From Robiginitomaculum sp. (GTDB taxonomy: Bacteria > Pseudomonadota > Alphaproteobacteria > Caulobacterales > Maricaulaceae): DNA of 64,000 bases. The notes below the pieces were generated by a model that saw only the letters and a list, made by a program, of their open reading frames with translations, did not search any database and had not been told where the DNA came from. Of the stretch, positions 45,738-53,090 are shown piece by piece; the first letter of the stretch is position 1, and each line of letters begins with the position of its first letter. The stretch covers positions 18,787 to 82,786 of the forward strand of contig NVXG01000034.1 in the NCBI GenBank assembly GCA_002733805.1. The letters are read 5' to 3'. The position numbers were made by a program, and so were the translations under genes.

Positions 45738-45763
45738 TACAATTAATTGTACAATCAACTGTA
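45738..45763. promoter_or_regulatory. Tandem MarR-type operators in the marR promoter
   Basis: Two overlapping copies of a 14-base element, TACAATTAATTGTA (45738-45751, perfect palindrome) and TACAATCAACTGTA (45750-45763, imperfect). They lie 15-40 bases before the marR start, within an AT-rich promoter that also has a TTGACA at 45774-45779 on the minus strand. The arrangement is typical of a MarR dimer binding twice. Confidence 0.6.
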
Positions 45764-45887
45764 TAAAATATAATGTCAATTGACAATCTCATGTGGACGT
45801 CAGGTCCTTCATGCTAAAGTTGGCATGTCAGTTGCTATTTGAAGTCTGCATTGAGGATAAATGCGTCTACAACCAGACGGAGACTAG

Positions 45888-46048
45888 ATGGAATTCCAAT
45901 GGAGCCTTAAGCCCCGGATTGCGGAGGATGAGGTCTGGCTGGAAAATGATCGACGCGGGAACATGCCTTTTGGGAGCAAGTCTATCAGGATGCAGAGGTC
46001 GGGGACTGGCAGGTCAATTGGGCGCTTGGTTTACGCAAAAAAACTTGA
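45888..46048 (+). pseudogene. Degenerate small gene with a probable frameshift
   Basis: From ATG 45888, frame 3 reads a natural-looking segment MEFQWSLKPRIAEDEVWL to about 45967. From 45968 the sense continues in a different frame as FWEQVYQDAEVGDWQVNW and a few residues to TGA at 46046-46048. A single-base indel in the TTTT run at 45968-45971 would join them. I cannot name the family. The 285-base stretch 45793-46077 between marR and lysR has nothing else. Confidence 0.35.
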
Positions 46049-46077
46049 CGTATTTTGGTAAGTCAGGTTGGGTTGCG

Positions 46078-46989
46078 CTACTTTTTCCCGCTGAGGAAAT
46101 GAGTCTGGTCTTCGCGCAGTCGTTCAATCAGGTAATCGAACACCAATCGAATTCGCTTGTTCCGAGCCAGATCATCGTGGGCGACAATCCACAGGTCTTG
46201 CATGGTTTCAAAATCAGGCAAGACCTGAACCAGTTCATCACTCCAGCTGGCCTGCACATGGGCCAATGATCCAATGCCATATCCGGCGGCAATGGCCGTT
46301 TGGTGGGCATTAAAACTGTTGGAACGGAAAGCGACATTTTTTGGCGATATTGCTATGTCATCCAGCTTTCCGGGCCAGACCAAGCTGTTATCACCGAGTT
46401 GGATTGAAACGCCTGTATGGTTGGCCAAGTCGGCAAACGTCTTGGGGATACCATTTTTCTCCAGATAAACTTCTGAAGCATACAAACCAAAGCCGGTGGT
46501 GATCACTTTGCGACCAATCAGCGAGTTTTGATTGCCCGGACCCATCCAGCGCAAGGCAATATCCGCTTCGCGGCGGGCCAGATTGGCCATTTGGGAACTG
46601 ACATCAACCACTAGCCGAATTTCCGGGTATTGCTGGTTGAAATCAAACAAAGCGTCAGGCAACCAGTGATCGCCAATGCCTTGGGTTGCCGACACCGTAA
46701 CTTCGCCCGCCAACACCTGATCGCGTGCCGCAGAGGAGCGGCCAATGGCTTCGGCTTCACGGTCCATATGGCGTACATGATCCAGCACCCGAACGCCCAT
46801 TTCGGTGGGAGCCAGTCCGCTGCTGGTTTTTTGCAATAAGGGCGCGCCAATGTTTTGTTCCAGTGCGCTCATCCGCCGACCGACTGTTGGCTGGCTTAAA
46901 TGCAAGGAGCGCGCTGCGCCCGACAGACTGCCTGATTCAACAACGGCTAGAAAAATTGGGAAGTCAGCCCAGTTTATTTTGGTTTCCAT
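46078..46989 (-). CDS. LysR-family transcriptional regulator
   Basis: A 303-residue regulator with an N-terminal winged HTH (FLAVVESGSLSGAARSLHLSQPTVGRRMSALEQN) and a C-terminal effector-binding domain. Start at ATG 46989; the frame runs to 47076 but that overlaps the intergenic promoter. It is divergent from the TPR gene, and the palindrome at 47104-47120 lies in their shared intergenic region. The target and effector are unknown. Confidence 0.88.
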   Translation of the reverse strand: METKINWADFPIFLAVVESGSLSGAARSLHLSQPTVGRRMSALEQNIGAPLLQKTSSGLAPTEMGVRVLDHVRHMDREAEAIGRSSAARDQVLAGEVTVSATQGIGDHWLPDALFDFNQQYPEIRLVVDVSSQMANLARREADIALRWMGPGNQNSLIGRKVITTGFGLYASEVYLEKNGIPKTFADLANHTGVSIQLGDNSLVWPGKLDDIAISPKNVAFRSNSFNAHQTAIAAGYGIGSLAHVQASWSDELVQVLPDFETMQDLWIVAHDDLARNKRIRLVFDYLIERLREDQTHFLSGKK

Positions 46990-47103
46990 AATGGTTCGTA
47001 GTCCCGTAGTGTTGCCCAACTCGTGGAATATGGGGTTGTTCTGGTGATTTTCAATCGTAATTCCGAAGATATCCACATTTTCGCATAGTCGTTATACGAT
47101 AAT

Positions 47104-47120
47104 AGTGAACATTGTTCACT
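47104..47120. promoter_or_regulatory. Operator copy 2: AGTGAAC-ATT-GTTCACT palindrome in the lysR/TPR intergenic region
   Basis: The 15-base core GTGAAC-ATT-GTTCAC (47105-47119) matches the sites at 20636-20650 and 57419-57433. It lies 62 bases before the TPR gene start and just after TTATACGATAAT, which could be an extended -10 box, so a bound repressor would block transcription. The LysR start is 115 bases on the other side. Confidence 0.6.
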
Positions 47121-47181
47121 TTTCTAACCGACCAAAAGTTCCTAAGTTCATCTTGTTCAATCCACACAAAAGGAAAACAAA

Positions 47182-47682
47182 ATGTCCTCCCCAAAACTCA
47201 TCAAAACTATTGCACTTGGTCTTTCAATGTCATTGGCTGGTATTGCCATGGCACCTATGGCTACGGCCGCAGGTGCTGAACCTACATTTGCCTTGAAATC
47301 AAATTCAAATGGCAAAATTCGGGCCGGTGCCAACGCCTTTCAAAAAGGTGACTTTTCAAAAGCTGCCTTTTTCCAGAAGGCAGCTTTGAAAAGCGGCCTG
47401 TCCAAATCACGTAAAGCGGCGGCCTATACCAATTTATGTGCCGCAGAAGGTGCTCTCGGTAATCTAGAAGCTGCCAAAACGGCTTGTGCATCCGCTTTGG
47501 AGCTCAGACCAGATGCTTGGCAAGCTGCCAACAATTCCGGCGTAGTTGAATGGCTGGCTGGCGATCATGAAGCCGCTGCTGTAACATTTGCTTCTGCCGT
47601 TGAACTGGCTGGCGAAAAGGGCGCAATTGCCCGGACTAACGCCGTAATGGCCGGAGCCAGCCAATTGGCCAGCGCCAACTAA
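47182..47682 (+). CDS. Secreted TPR-repeat protein
   Basis: A 166-residue protein with signal peptide (LIKTIALGLSMSLAGIAMAPMATAAGA) and about three tetratricopeptide-like helical hairpins (residues 45-150, for example AAYTNLCAAEGALGNLEAAKTACASALELRPDAW and NNSGVVEWLAGDHEAAAVTFASAVELA). AAAGGAAAACAAA is an adequate SD before ATG 47182. TPR proteins mediate protein contacts, so a periplasmic adapter role is plausible. Controlled from the palindromic promoter shared with lysR. Confidence 0.78.
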   Translation: MSSPKLIKTIALGLSMSLAGIAMAPMATAAGAEPTFALKSNSNGKIRAGANAFQKGDFSKAAFFQKAALKSGLSKSRKAAAYTNLCAAEGALGNLEAAKTACASALELRPDAWQAANNSGVVEWLAGDHEAAAVTFASAVELAGEKGAIARTNAVMAGASQLASAN

Positions 47683-47760
47683 CTTACCCTCAATAATAAA
47701 GGCTGCCCCGTCCCCTCGGTATCCAGCCATTACGGGTTTTCAAGAAAGCCCAGACCTTTT

Positions 47761-47793
47761 CACCCCGTCGCTCTCGCGGCGGGGTGTTTTTTA
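47761..47793 (+). terminator. Rho-independent terminator after the TPR gene
   Basis: CACCCCG (47761-47767) pairs with CGGGGTG (47780-47786), extended by an inner three-base stem, followed by six T. It lies 79 bases after the TPR stop, just before the convergent ald stop. Confidence 0.85.
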
Positions 47794-48906
47794 TGCAATT
47801 AGCCAATCTGGTTTAACAAACGGCAGGTCCAGATCGCGGGCCACGGCGGCGTGGGTGATTTCGCCTTCGGCCACGTTCAGGCCCAACGCAAAGCCGGGAT
47901 CGCTGTTCAGGGCTTTGCGCACGCCTTGATTAACCAGTCGTTTCAAATAGGGCAGGGTCGATTTGACCAACGCAAAGGTTGAGGTGCGCGAAACCGCGCC
48001 GGGCATATTAGCCACGCAATAATGGACAATGCCGTCCACTTCAAAGGTCGGGTCATCATGGGTCGTGGCATGAGAGGTCTCAAAACAACCGCCCTGATCT
48101 ATGGCAATGTCAACCAATACGGCACCGGGTTTCATGGTCCGAACCATTTCGCGGGTAACCAGTTTGGGCGCGGCCGCGCCGGGCACCAAAACGGCACCAA
48201 TAATCAGATCGGCTTCCATGCAGGCGTTGGCTACGGCGCGTTTGGTTGAATACTCGGTTTTCAGGCGTCCACCATAGACCATGTCCAATTCGTTTAGACG
48301 CTCATCTGAGATGTCAAAAATGGTTACATCGGCCCGCAAGCCCATGGCCATTTGGGCGGCGTGGGTGCCAGAGACACCGCCACCCAAAATCACCACCTTG
48401 CCCGGTGCAACGCCCGGAACCCCGCCCAGCAGGACACCGCGACCGCCTTTTTCGCGCTCCAGGCAATTGGCCCCGACATGGATCGACATACGACCGGCCA
48501 CTTCGGACATGGGTTGCAATAGCGGCAGCCCGCCACCCGGACCAACGATGGTTTCATAGGCAATCGCCGTGCAGCCGCTTTTACGAAGACCTTGCGCTTG
48601 GTCCTTATCGGCAGCCAAGTGCAAATATGTGAACAAAGTTTGATCTGGCCGCAGCATTTCGTATTCGGATTTTTGCGGCTCCTTGACCTTCACGATCAGT
48701 TCGGACCCGTCAAAAACCGCTTTGGCATTTGGCGCGATGTCACAGCCTACCGCTTGATAATCGGCATCTTCAAACCCAACCCCGGCACCCGCCTCGGTTT
48801 CAACCAGAACCTGATGACCGCTTTCGGTCAGATCAGCCGCCGCATCCGGGGTCAGGCTAACCCGGTATTCGTGGGTTTTAATCTCTTTGGGGATGCCGAT
48901 GTGCAT
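47791..48906 (-). CDS. ald: Alanine dehydrogenase
   Basis: NAD-dependent enzyme interconverting L-alanine and pyruvate plus ammonia. ATG 48906 gives 371 residues starting MHIGIPKEIKTHEYRVSLTPD, the canonical N-terminus. The catalytic His lies in TYLHLAADKDQ, the Rossmann motif is KVVILGGGVSGTHAAQMAMG, and the VDIAIDQGGCFETSHATTHDDPTF block is characteristic. Divergent from an Lrp-type regulator, a typical ald arrangement. Confidence 0.95.
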   Translation of the reverse strand: MHIGIPKEIKTHEYRVSLTPDAAADLTESGHQVLVETEAGAGVGFEDADYQAVGCDIAPNAKAVFDGSELIVKVKEPQKSEYEMLRPDQTLFTYLHLAADKDQAQGLRKSGCTAIAYETIVGPGGGLPLLQPMSEVAGRMSIHVGANCLEREKGGRGVLLGGVPGVAPGKVVILGGGVSGTHAAQMAMGLRADVTIFDISDERLNELDMVYGGRLKTEYSTKRAVANACMEADLIIGAVLVPGAAAPKLVTREMVRTMKPGAVLVDIAIDQGGCFETSHATTHDDPTFEVDGIVHYCVANMPGAVSRTSTFALVKSTLPYLKRLVNQGVRKALNSDPGFALGLNVAEGEITHAAVARDLDLPFVKPDWLIA

Positions 48907-48942
48907 GGGAGGTCTCCATTTGGGAAAATTCGAACAATCAAG

Positions 48943-48981
48943 ACGCAAGAATACGGCAATTCTTAGCGAATGTTCTTGCGT
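48943..48981. promoter_or_regulatory. Candidate Lrp-type operator between ald and the regulator gene
   Basis: ACGCAAGAA (48943-48951) and TTCTTGCGT (48973-48981) form a perfect 9-base inverted repeat whose centres are 30 bases apart, about three helical turns. It lies in the 144-base divergent intergenic region. Lrp/AsnC octamers often bind such spaced sites. Confidence 0.45.
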
Positions 48982-49050
48982 ATTACGCGTAAATTTACTG
49001 TATATTGCAATAAATCAGCGCAAAAATGCTATTCATCGGGAGATACTTCA

Positions 49051-49536
49051 ATGCAATTAGACGAGCGAGATATGGCGATTCTGGATCGCTTACAGGCCAA
49101 GGGGCGGATGGCCAATGCCGACTTGGCCCAAGAGGTTGGCTTGTCAGCTTCGGCCTGCCATCGGCGCGTACGGTCACTGGAAGATGCCGGGATTATATCA
49201 GGGTATGTGGCGCTTTTGAGTGAGGAAAAACTGGGGCGTTCTTCTTCGGTTTTTGTACAAGTTACATTGGACAATCAGCAGCGCGAGAACTTAAGCCGGT
49301 TCGAAGCCGCAGTTTCGAAATGTGATGAGATCATGGAATGTTTTTTGATGACCGGGGAGGCCGATTATCTGTTGCGGGTCTGCGTGCGTGATACCTCTGA
49401 TTATGAACGATTGCACCATGATGTGTTGACCCGCTTGCCGGATGTGACCCGGGTGGTCTCCAACTATGCCATTCGCAAAGTGTTTCGCCGCACTGCCTTG
49501 CCGCTGGCTGATACAAAAGGTACTGAGCAGGCATGA
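49051..49536 (+). CDS. Lrp/AsnC-family transcriptional regulator
   Basis: A 161-residue regulator with an N-terminal HTH ([45 protein letters not shown]) and a C-terminal ligand-binding RAM domain. GGGAG at 49038-49042 precedes ATG 49051; a longer frame to 48970 is rejected. It probably responds to an amino acid, most likely alanine, and controls divergent ald. Its stop overlaps queF by ATGA. Confidence 0.9.
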   Translation: MQLDERDMAILDRLQAKGRMANADLAQEVGLSASACHRRVRSLEDAGIISGYVALLSEEKLGRSSSVFVQVTLDNQQRENLSRFEAAVSKCDEIMECFLMTGEADYLLRVCVRDTSDYERLHHDVLTRLPDVTRVVSNYAIRKVFRRTALPLADTKGTEQA

Positions 49537-49997
49537 GCAATGATCAGACTATCAATTTGACCCAATTGGGTGGGCAAACCGAATTGCCAGCTTCACCGGA
49601 CGAGGCAAAACTGGAACGCGTACCTAATCCGCACAAGGGTGATGTTTACCTGGTTCGCTTTGCCGCGCCGGAATTTACCAGCCTATGCCCGGTCACCGGA
49701 CAGCCCGATTTTGCCCATTTGGTCATCGACTATGTACCCAATGACTATCTGGTCGAAAGCAAATCCTTGAAGCTTTTCTTAGGGTCATTTCGCAATCACG
49801 GCGCGTTTCACGAAGACTGCACACTGGCCATCGGCAAACGGATTGTCGAAGCACTGGACCCCAAATGGCTGCGGATCGGCGGCTATTGGTACCCCAGAGG
49901 CGGTATTCCAATTGATGTGTTCTGGCAAACCGGCACTCCGCCTAAAGGCTTGTGGCTACCAGATCAAGGTGTGTCTGGGTATCGGGGACGAGGGTAA
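49533..49997 (+). CDS. queF: NADPH-dependent 7-cyano-7-deazaguanine reductase
   Basis: Reduces preQ0 to preQ1 in queuosine synthesis. The 154-residue short form has the catalytic Cys52 and Asp59 in [15 protein letters not shown], the QueF motif [22 protein letters not shown] and the closing [15 protein letters not shown]. Coupled to the Lrp gene by a 4-base overlap. Transcription may therefore depend on the ald/lrp region. Confidence 0.95.
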   Translation: MSNDQTINLTQLGGQTELPASPDEAKLERVPNPHKGDVYLVRFAAPEFTSLCPVTGQPDFAHLVIDYVPNDYLVESKSLKLFLGSFRNHGAFHEDCTLAIGKRIVEALDPKWLRIGGYWYPRGGIPIDVFWQTGTPPKGLWLPDQGVSGYRGRG

Positions 49998-50026
49998 GCA
50001 TTACCAATTTATGGCAGAGCAAATTT

Positions 50027-50596
50027 TTAAGTCTCAGATTGGTCTAAAACTACTTGCCTAGTCTCTTCATAGATTAGTTCAAGCTTTTCCCATATTCCTT
50101 TAATCGTAACAACTATGTCTGCCGATATGTCCTCTGGTCTGCCTTTTGGGTCGGCATTGTTAGCGATTGAATATCCGCATTCTGAAGCTTGAGCTATCGC
50201 GGAACTTAAAGCGGTTAGAGTTGTTTTGTTGAGAATTACGCTATGTTTAGTTCTATATTCGATGAGTAATTCTTCGATTTCTTCGGTTTTGGTTGCCATG
50301 ATTTCGTATGCTTCATAGATATCCATATCTGGCGAAGATCGCCTTGGAATAATATTTTGGTATAAAGCTGTAAACTCTGATGCTGCCTCATACTGTTTTT
50401 GGAAAAGAAATTCAGATTTTCTCAATTTTATTTTGTAGCTTTCAAGGTCTGTTTGTAAACCTGATTTCAGTTTCTCAATAATGCGATTACCAAGTAAGTC
50501 TCCAATCCATTTTGAGATACCCAAAAAGAGAACCGCTGCTCCGCCCATTGAAAGCAATATTATTGCTGCAAGTTTTCCTATTTCTTCCAAAATCAT
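50027..50596 (-). CDS. Single-TM helical hypothetical protein in AT-rich patch
   Basis: A 189-residue protein with one N-terminal membrane helix (about residues 8-30, LAAIILLSMGGAAVLFLGISKWI) and a charged helical cytoplasmic domain (KLKSGLQTDLESYKIKLRKSEFLFQKQYEAASEF). That KxxxxKSEFLFQKQ pattern is common in accessory-region proteins of unknown function. Visibly AT-richer and rich in Ile and Lys compared with its neighbours, so likely acquired. It directly precedes the toxin-antitoxin pair on the same strand. No clear function. Confidence 0.65.
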   Translation of the reverse strand: MILEEIGKLAAIILLSMGGAAVLFLGISKWIGDLLGNRIIEKLKSGLQTDLESYKIKLRKSEFLFQKQYEAASEFTALYQNIIPRRSSPDMDIYEAYEIMATKTEEIEELLIEYRTKHSVILNKTTLTALSSAIAQASECGYSIANNADPKGRPEDISADIVVTIKGIWEKLELIYEETRQVVLDQSET

Positions 50597-50634
50597 TCTG
50601 AATAATTCCCTATAATAAAATTTGCCTTATCACT

Positions 50635-50937
50635 TCACCCCGCCAACCGTTCAAACTCAATCACAACCCGATGCCCTGTGGCTTTGGCAAAGCGTTGCAA
50701 TGTCCTTGTTGAAGGCTTTTCTTTGCCACCTTCTAGCCTAGCGATATAGGCTTGGGATGTTCCCATTTTTTTGGCGAGTTCCGCTTGGGTGAGGCCGGCT
50801 GTGCTGCGAGCGCTGATGAACAATTGGGCGAGCGCAAACTCTTCATCCAAAGCGTCAAACTCTCGGACATAGGCCGGGTCTTTACGCCATTTTTCAAAGA
50901 CGCCGCCCACTGGAATGGTTTTGGTGATTTTGGTCAT
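50635..50937 (-). CDS. HTH-domain antitoxin (HigA/XRE type)
   Basis: A 100-residue protein with a Cro/C1-type HTH in the second half (AGLTQAELAKKMGTSQAYIARLEGGKEKPSTRTLQRFAKATG). As the second gene of a tightly coupled pair with a RelE-type toxin, it is the antitoxin and probably the autorepressor. The toxin-first gene order matches HigBA systems. Its start overlaps the toxin stop by ATGA. Confidence 0.88.
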   Translation of the reverse strand: MTKITKTIPVGGVFEKWRKDPAYVREFDALDEEFALAQLFISARSTAGLTQAELAKKMGTSQAYIARLEGGKEKPSTRTLQRFAKATGHRVVIEFERLAG

Positions 50938-51254
50938 GATACCTCCTTTGCCCGTTGTCGGGCTAAATCCAATTCACGGCGTGGAGTCTTTTGGCGCTTT
51001 TTGGTGAAAACGCGCACGACTATAATCCTTCTCCCAACTGCCGTCACATAAATGGAACGGGCAATCGTATCTCGGCCTTTCATCCGCATTTCCCAAAGCT
51101 TGCCTTCGAGATGCTTGATGTAAGGCTCATGAACACGGCTCAGGCCGTTGGCCTCTATCAACCTGACAATATGCTCAAACTTTGCCCTGATCTCATTTGG
51201 CTGCGCTTGCATCTCATCAAGAACAGTTTGATCGAGAAATTCTATGGACCACAT
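50934..51254 (-). CDS. RelE/HigB-family toxin
   Basis: A 106-residue toxin of the phage-derived Gp49/HigB group, which cleaves mRNA on the ribosome. It reads LEGKLWEMRMKGRDTIARSIYVTAVGRRIIVVRVFTKKRQKTPRRELDLARQR, where the conserved Arg and Lys residues around KLWEMRMKGRD and FTKKRQKTP are typical. Encoded before its antitoxin. The pair lies in an AT-rich patch between core genes queF and the carbonic anhydrase. Confidence 0.88.
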   Translation of the reverse strand: MWSIEFLDQTVLDEMQAQPNEIRAKFEHIVRLIEANGLSRVHEPYIKHLEGKLWEMRMKGRDTIARSIYVTAVGRRIIVVRVFTKKRQKTPRRELDLARQRAKEVS

Positions 51255-51382
51255 GGTTGGGTTATTCCATAAAAAGCATAAATTGTCAAATTTGGTTTTG
51301 TACAGTAAAAACTGGACCCTGGCTCAAGGCCGGGGACCGATAATGCTTGAGCGGTACAACCCAGTACCCAGCACTTTCCTGT

Positions 51383-51910
51383 TCAGATTTCCCGCAATTC
51401 CCGCGCATAATTCTGCCAGTTGCTTACATAATGCTCGGCCGAGGCGGTTAGCATTTCGGCCATCTCGGTGCTGACTTCGCGAATGATTTTTCCGGGGGCG
51501 CCGACGACCATGGAATTGTCGGGGATTTGTTTACCTTCGGTGATCAGGGCGTGAGCGCCGATCAGGCAGTTTTTGCCAATGACCGCGCCATTTAGCACTG
51601 TTGCACCAATGCCAATCAGCGAATTGTCGCCAATGGTACAGCCGTGCAGCATGGCCTTGTGGCCGACGGTGACGCCTTTACCGACGGTCATCGGAAATCC
51701 AGCATCGGAGTGCAACACCGTGCCATCTTGGATGTTGGAGTTTTCGCCAATGGTCAGGCGGTCCATATCACCGCGCGCCACTACGCCAAACCAGAGCGAA
51801 GCGTTCGTATGCAGCGTTACCCGGCCAATGACTTGTGCATCAGGCGCAATCCAGTACTTGCCGTCTTCGGGCAAGTCGGGTCGTAAATCACCAAGTGCAT
51901 AAACCGGCAA
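51383..51910 (-). CDS. Gamma-class carbonic anhydrase family protein
   Basis: A 175-residue left-handed beta-helix protein of the YrdA/CaiE/PaaY group, built of hexapeptide repeats ([41 protein letters not shown]). Zinc-ligand His residues are in TVLHSDAG and [14 protein letters not shown]. Some members are active carbonic anhydrases; activity here is not certain. It is adjacent to the DUF3126 gene, 4 bases apart. Confidence 0.88.
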   Translation of the reverse strand: MPVYALGDLRPDLPEDGKYWIAPDAQVIGRVTLHTNASLWFGVVARGDMDRLTIGENSNIQDGTVLHSDAGFPMTVGKGVTVGHKAMLHGCTIGDNSLIGIGATVLNGAVIGKNCLIGAHALITEGKQIPDNSMVVGAPGKIIREVSTEMAEMLTASAEHYVSNWQNYARELREI

Positions 51911-51914
51911 AGGA

Positions 51915-52124
51915 CTATTCCAGATCCATGGCTAAAATAGCCACATCCAGATTATAGGAAATATCACTTGGGTCTTCATCATCCTTGAACAATATGCCCA
52001 AAAATTCATCGCCAACATAGGCTTCTACGGAATCATCTTTTTTTCCGCGTCGGCGCAAAACCAGTGACGGGTTTAACCGTTTACATAAATGAACTTGAAG
52101 TTTTTGAATTTCCTCATCAGTCAT
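51915..52124 (-). CDS. DUF3126 family protein
   Basis: A 69-residue protein matching DUF3126, a small alphaproteobacterial family ([56 protein letters not shown]). Function unknown. Present between the carbonic anhydrase and cysE, as in many relatives. Confidence 0.88.
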   Translation of the reverse strand: MTDEEIQKLQVHLCKRLNPSLVLRRRGKKDDSVEAYVGDEFLGILFKDDEDPSDISYNLDVAILAMDLE

Positions 52125-52201
52125 TGCCGTCTCTCGCCTTTTCTATTCTTCCGTTTGAGAATCACTTCTGTCCGGCAAAATAGCCAGAGCGGCGGAGTTC
52201 T

Positions 52202-53011
52202 TCAATCAGTATCCAGCACCTGGTTCATGCTTTTTGCCGGTTCGGGACAACAATCACCTACAGGTTTGGCTGGGACACCGGCCACGGTGCAGCGTGAGGG
52301 GACGGGTTTGAGAACCACAGAGCCAGCCGCAATGCGAGCATAGTCACCGACTTCGATATTGCCCAACACTTTCGCGCCAGCCCCGATCAATACGCCATCG
52401 CCAATTTTCGGGTGACGATCTTCTTCCTGCGCGCCGGTGCCGCCCAAGGTCACGCTGTGCAACATGGAAACATCATTGCCAACGCGGGCCGTAGCACCGA
52501 TTACGATGCTGGTGGCGTGGTCAATCATAATGCCATGGCCAATATGGGCCGCCGGGTGAATATCAACCCCGAACAGTTCCGAAATACGTGATTGGAAATG
52601 GTAAGCCAGAGTCTGGCGACCTTCTTCCCACAGGAAATGCGCCACTCGATAGCCTTGCAGGGCTTGAAAGCCCTTGAAGAACAAAAATGGTTGTAAATAT
52701 CCGTGACACGCTGCATCGCGCGTTTCAAAGGCGATGGCGTCGGCGGCGGCCTGTTCTAGGATTTTTGGTTTTGCGGCAAAGGCTTGGCTGCATACTTCGC
52801 GGACTTGCATCTGGTTCAAATTGGAATCACCAATTTTATTGGCCAGAATATACGACAACGCATCGGCAATATTGTCGTGGTTGAGAATGACCGCATGCAG
52901 CATAGAGGCCAATGTCGGCTCGCTGGCAGCCGCACCGGCAGCTTCCAAGCGCAGACGTGGCCAGACAGAACTCTCATCGCCTTGATTTTTTATGTCAATT
53001 ACATTGCTCAT
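52202..53011 (-). CDS. cysE: Serine O-acetyltransferase
   Basis: First step of cysteine synthesis, acetylating serine from acetyl-CoA. The 269-residue chain has an N-terminal helical domain and a C-terminal left-handed beta-helix. It has the active-site His/Asp stretch FGVDIHPAAHIGHGIMIDHATSIVIGATARVGNDVSMLHSVTLGGTG, and the CoA-binding GDGVLIGAGAKVLGNIEVG repeats. Length and motif order match bacterial CysE. Confidence 0.94.
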   Translation of the reverse strand: MSNVIDIKNQGDESSVWPRLRLEAAGAAASEPTLASMLHAVILNHDNIADALSYILANKIGDSNLNQMQVREVCSQAFAAKPKILEQAAADAIAFETRDAACHGYLQPFLFFKGFQALQGYRVAHFLWEEGRQTLAYHFQSRISELFGVDIHPAAHIGHGIMIDHATSIVIGATARVGNDVSMLHSVTLGGTGAQEEDRHPKIGDGVLIGAGAKVLGNIEVGDYARIAAGSVVLKPVPSRCTVAGVPAKPVGDCCPEPAKSMNQVLDTD

Positions 53012-53090
53012 GGTCGGTTTCCTTTGCGTACAGTCTTCAACATATAGGCAATGGCCTTGGCCATTTCCAGTGCGGAGGCATTTTACCCAA

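Noticed and set aside
45793..46269. 158-residue plus-strand frame overlapping lysR
   Set aside because: Its second half is antisense to lysR, and the first half is better explained by the frameshifted remnant in other frames.
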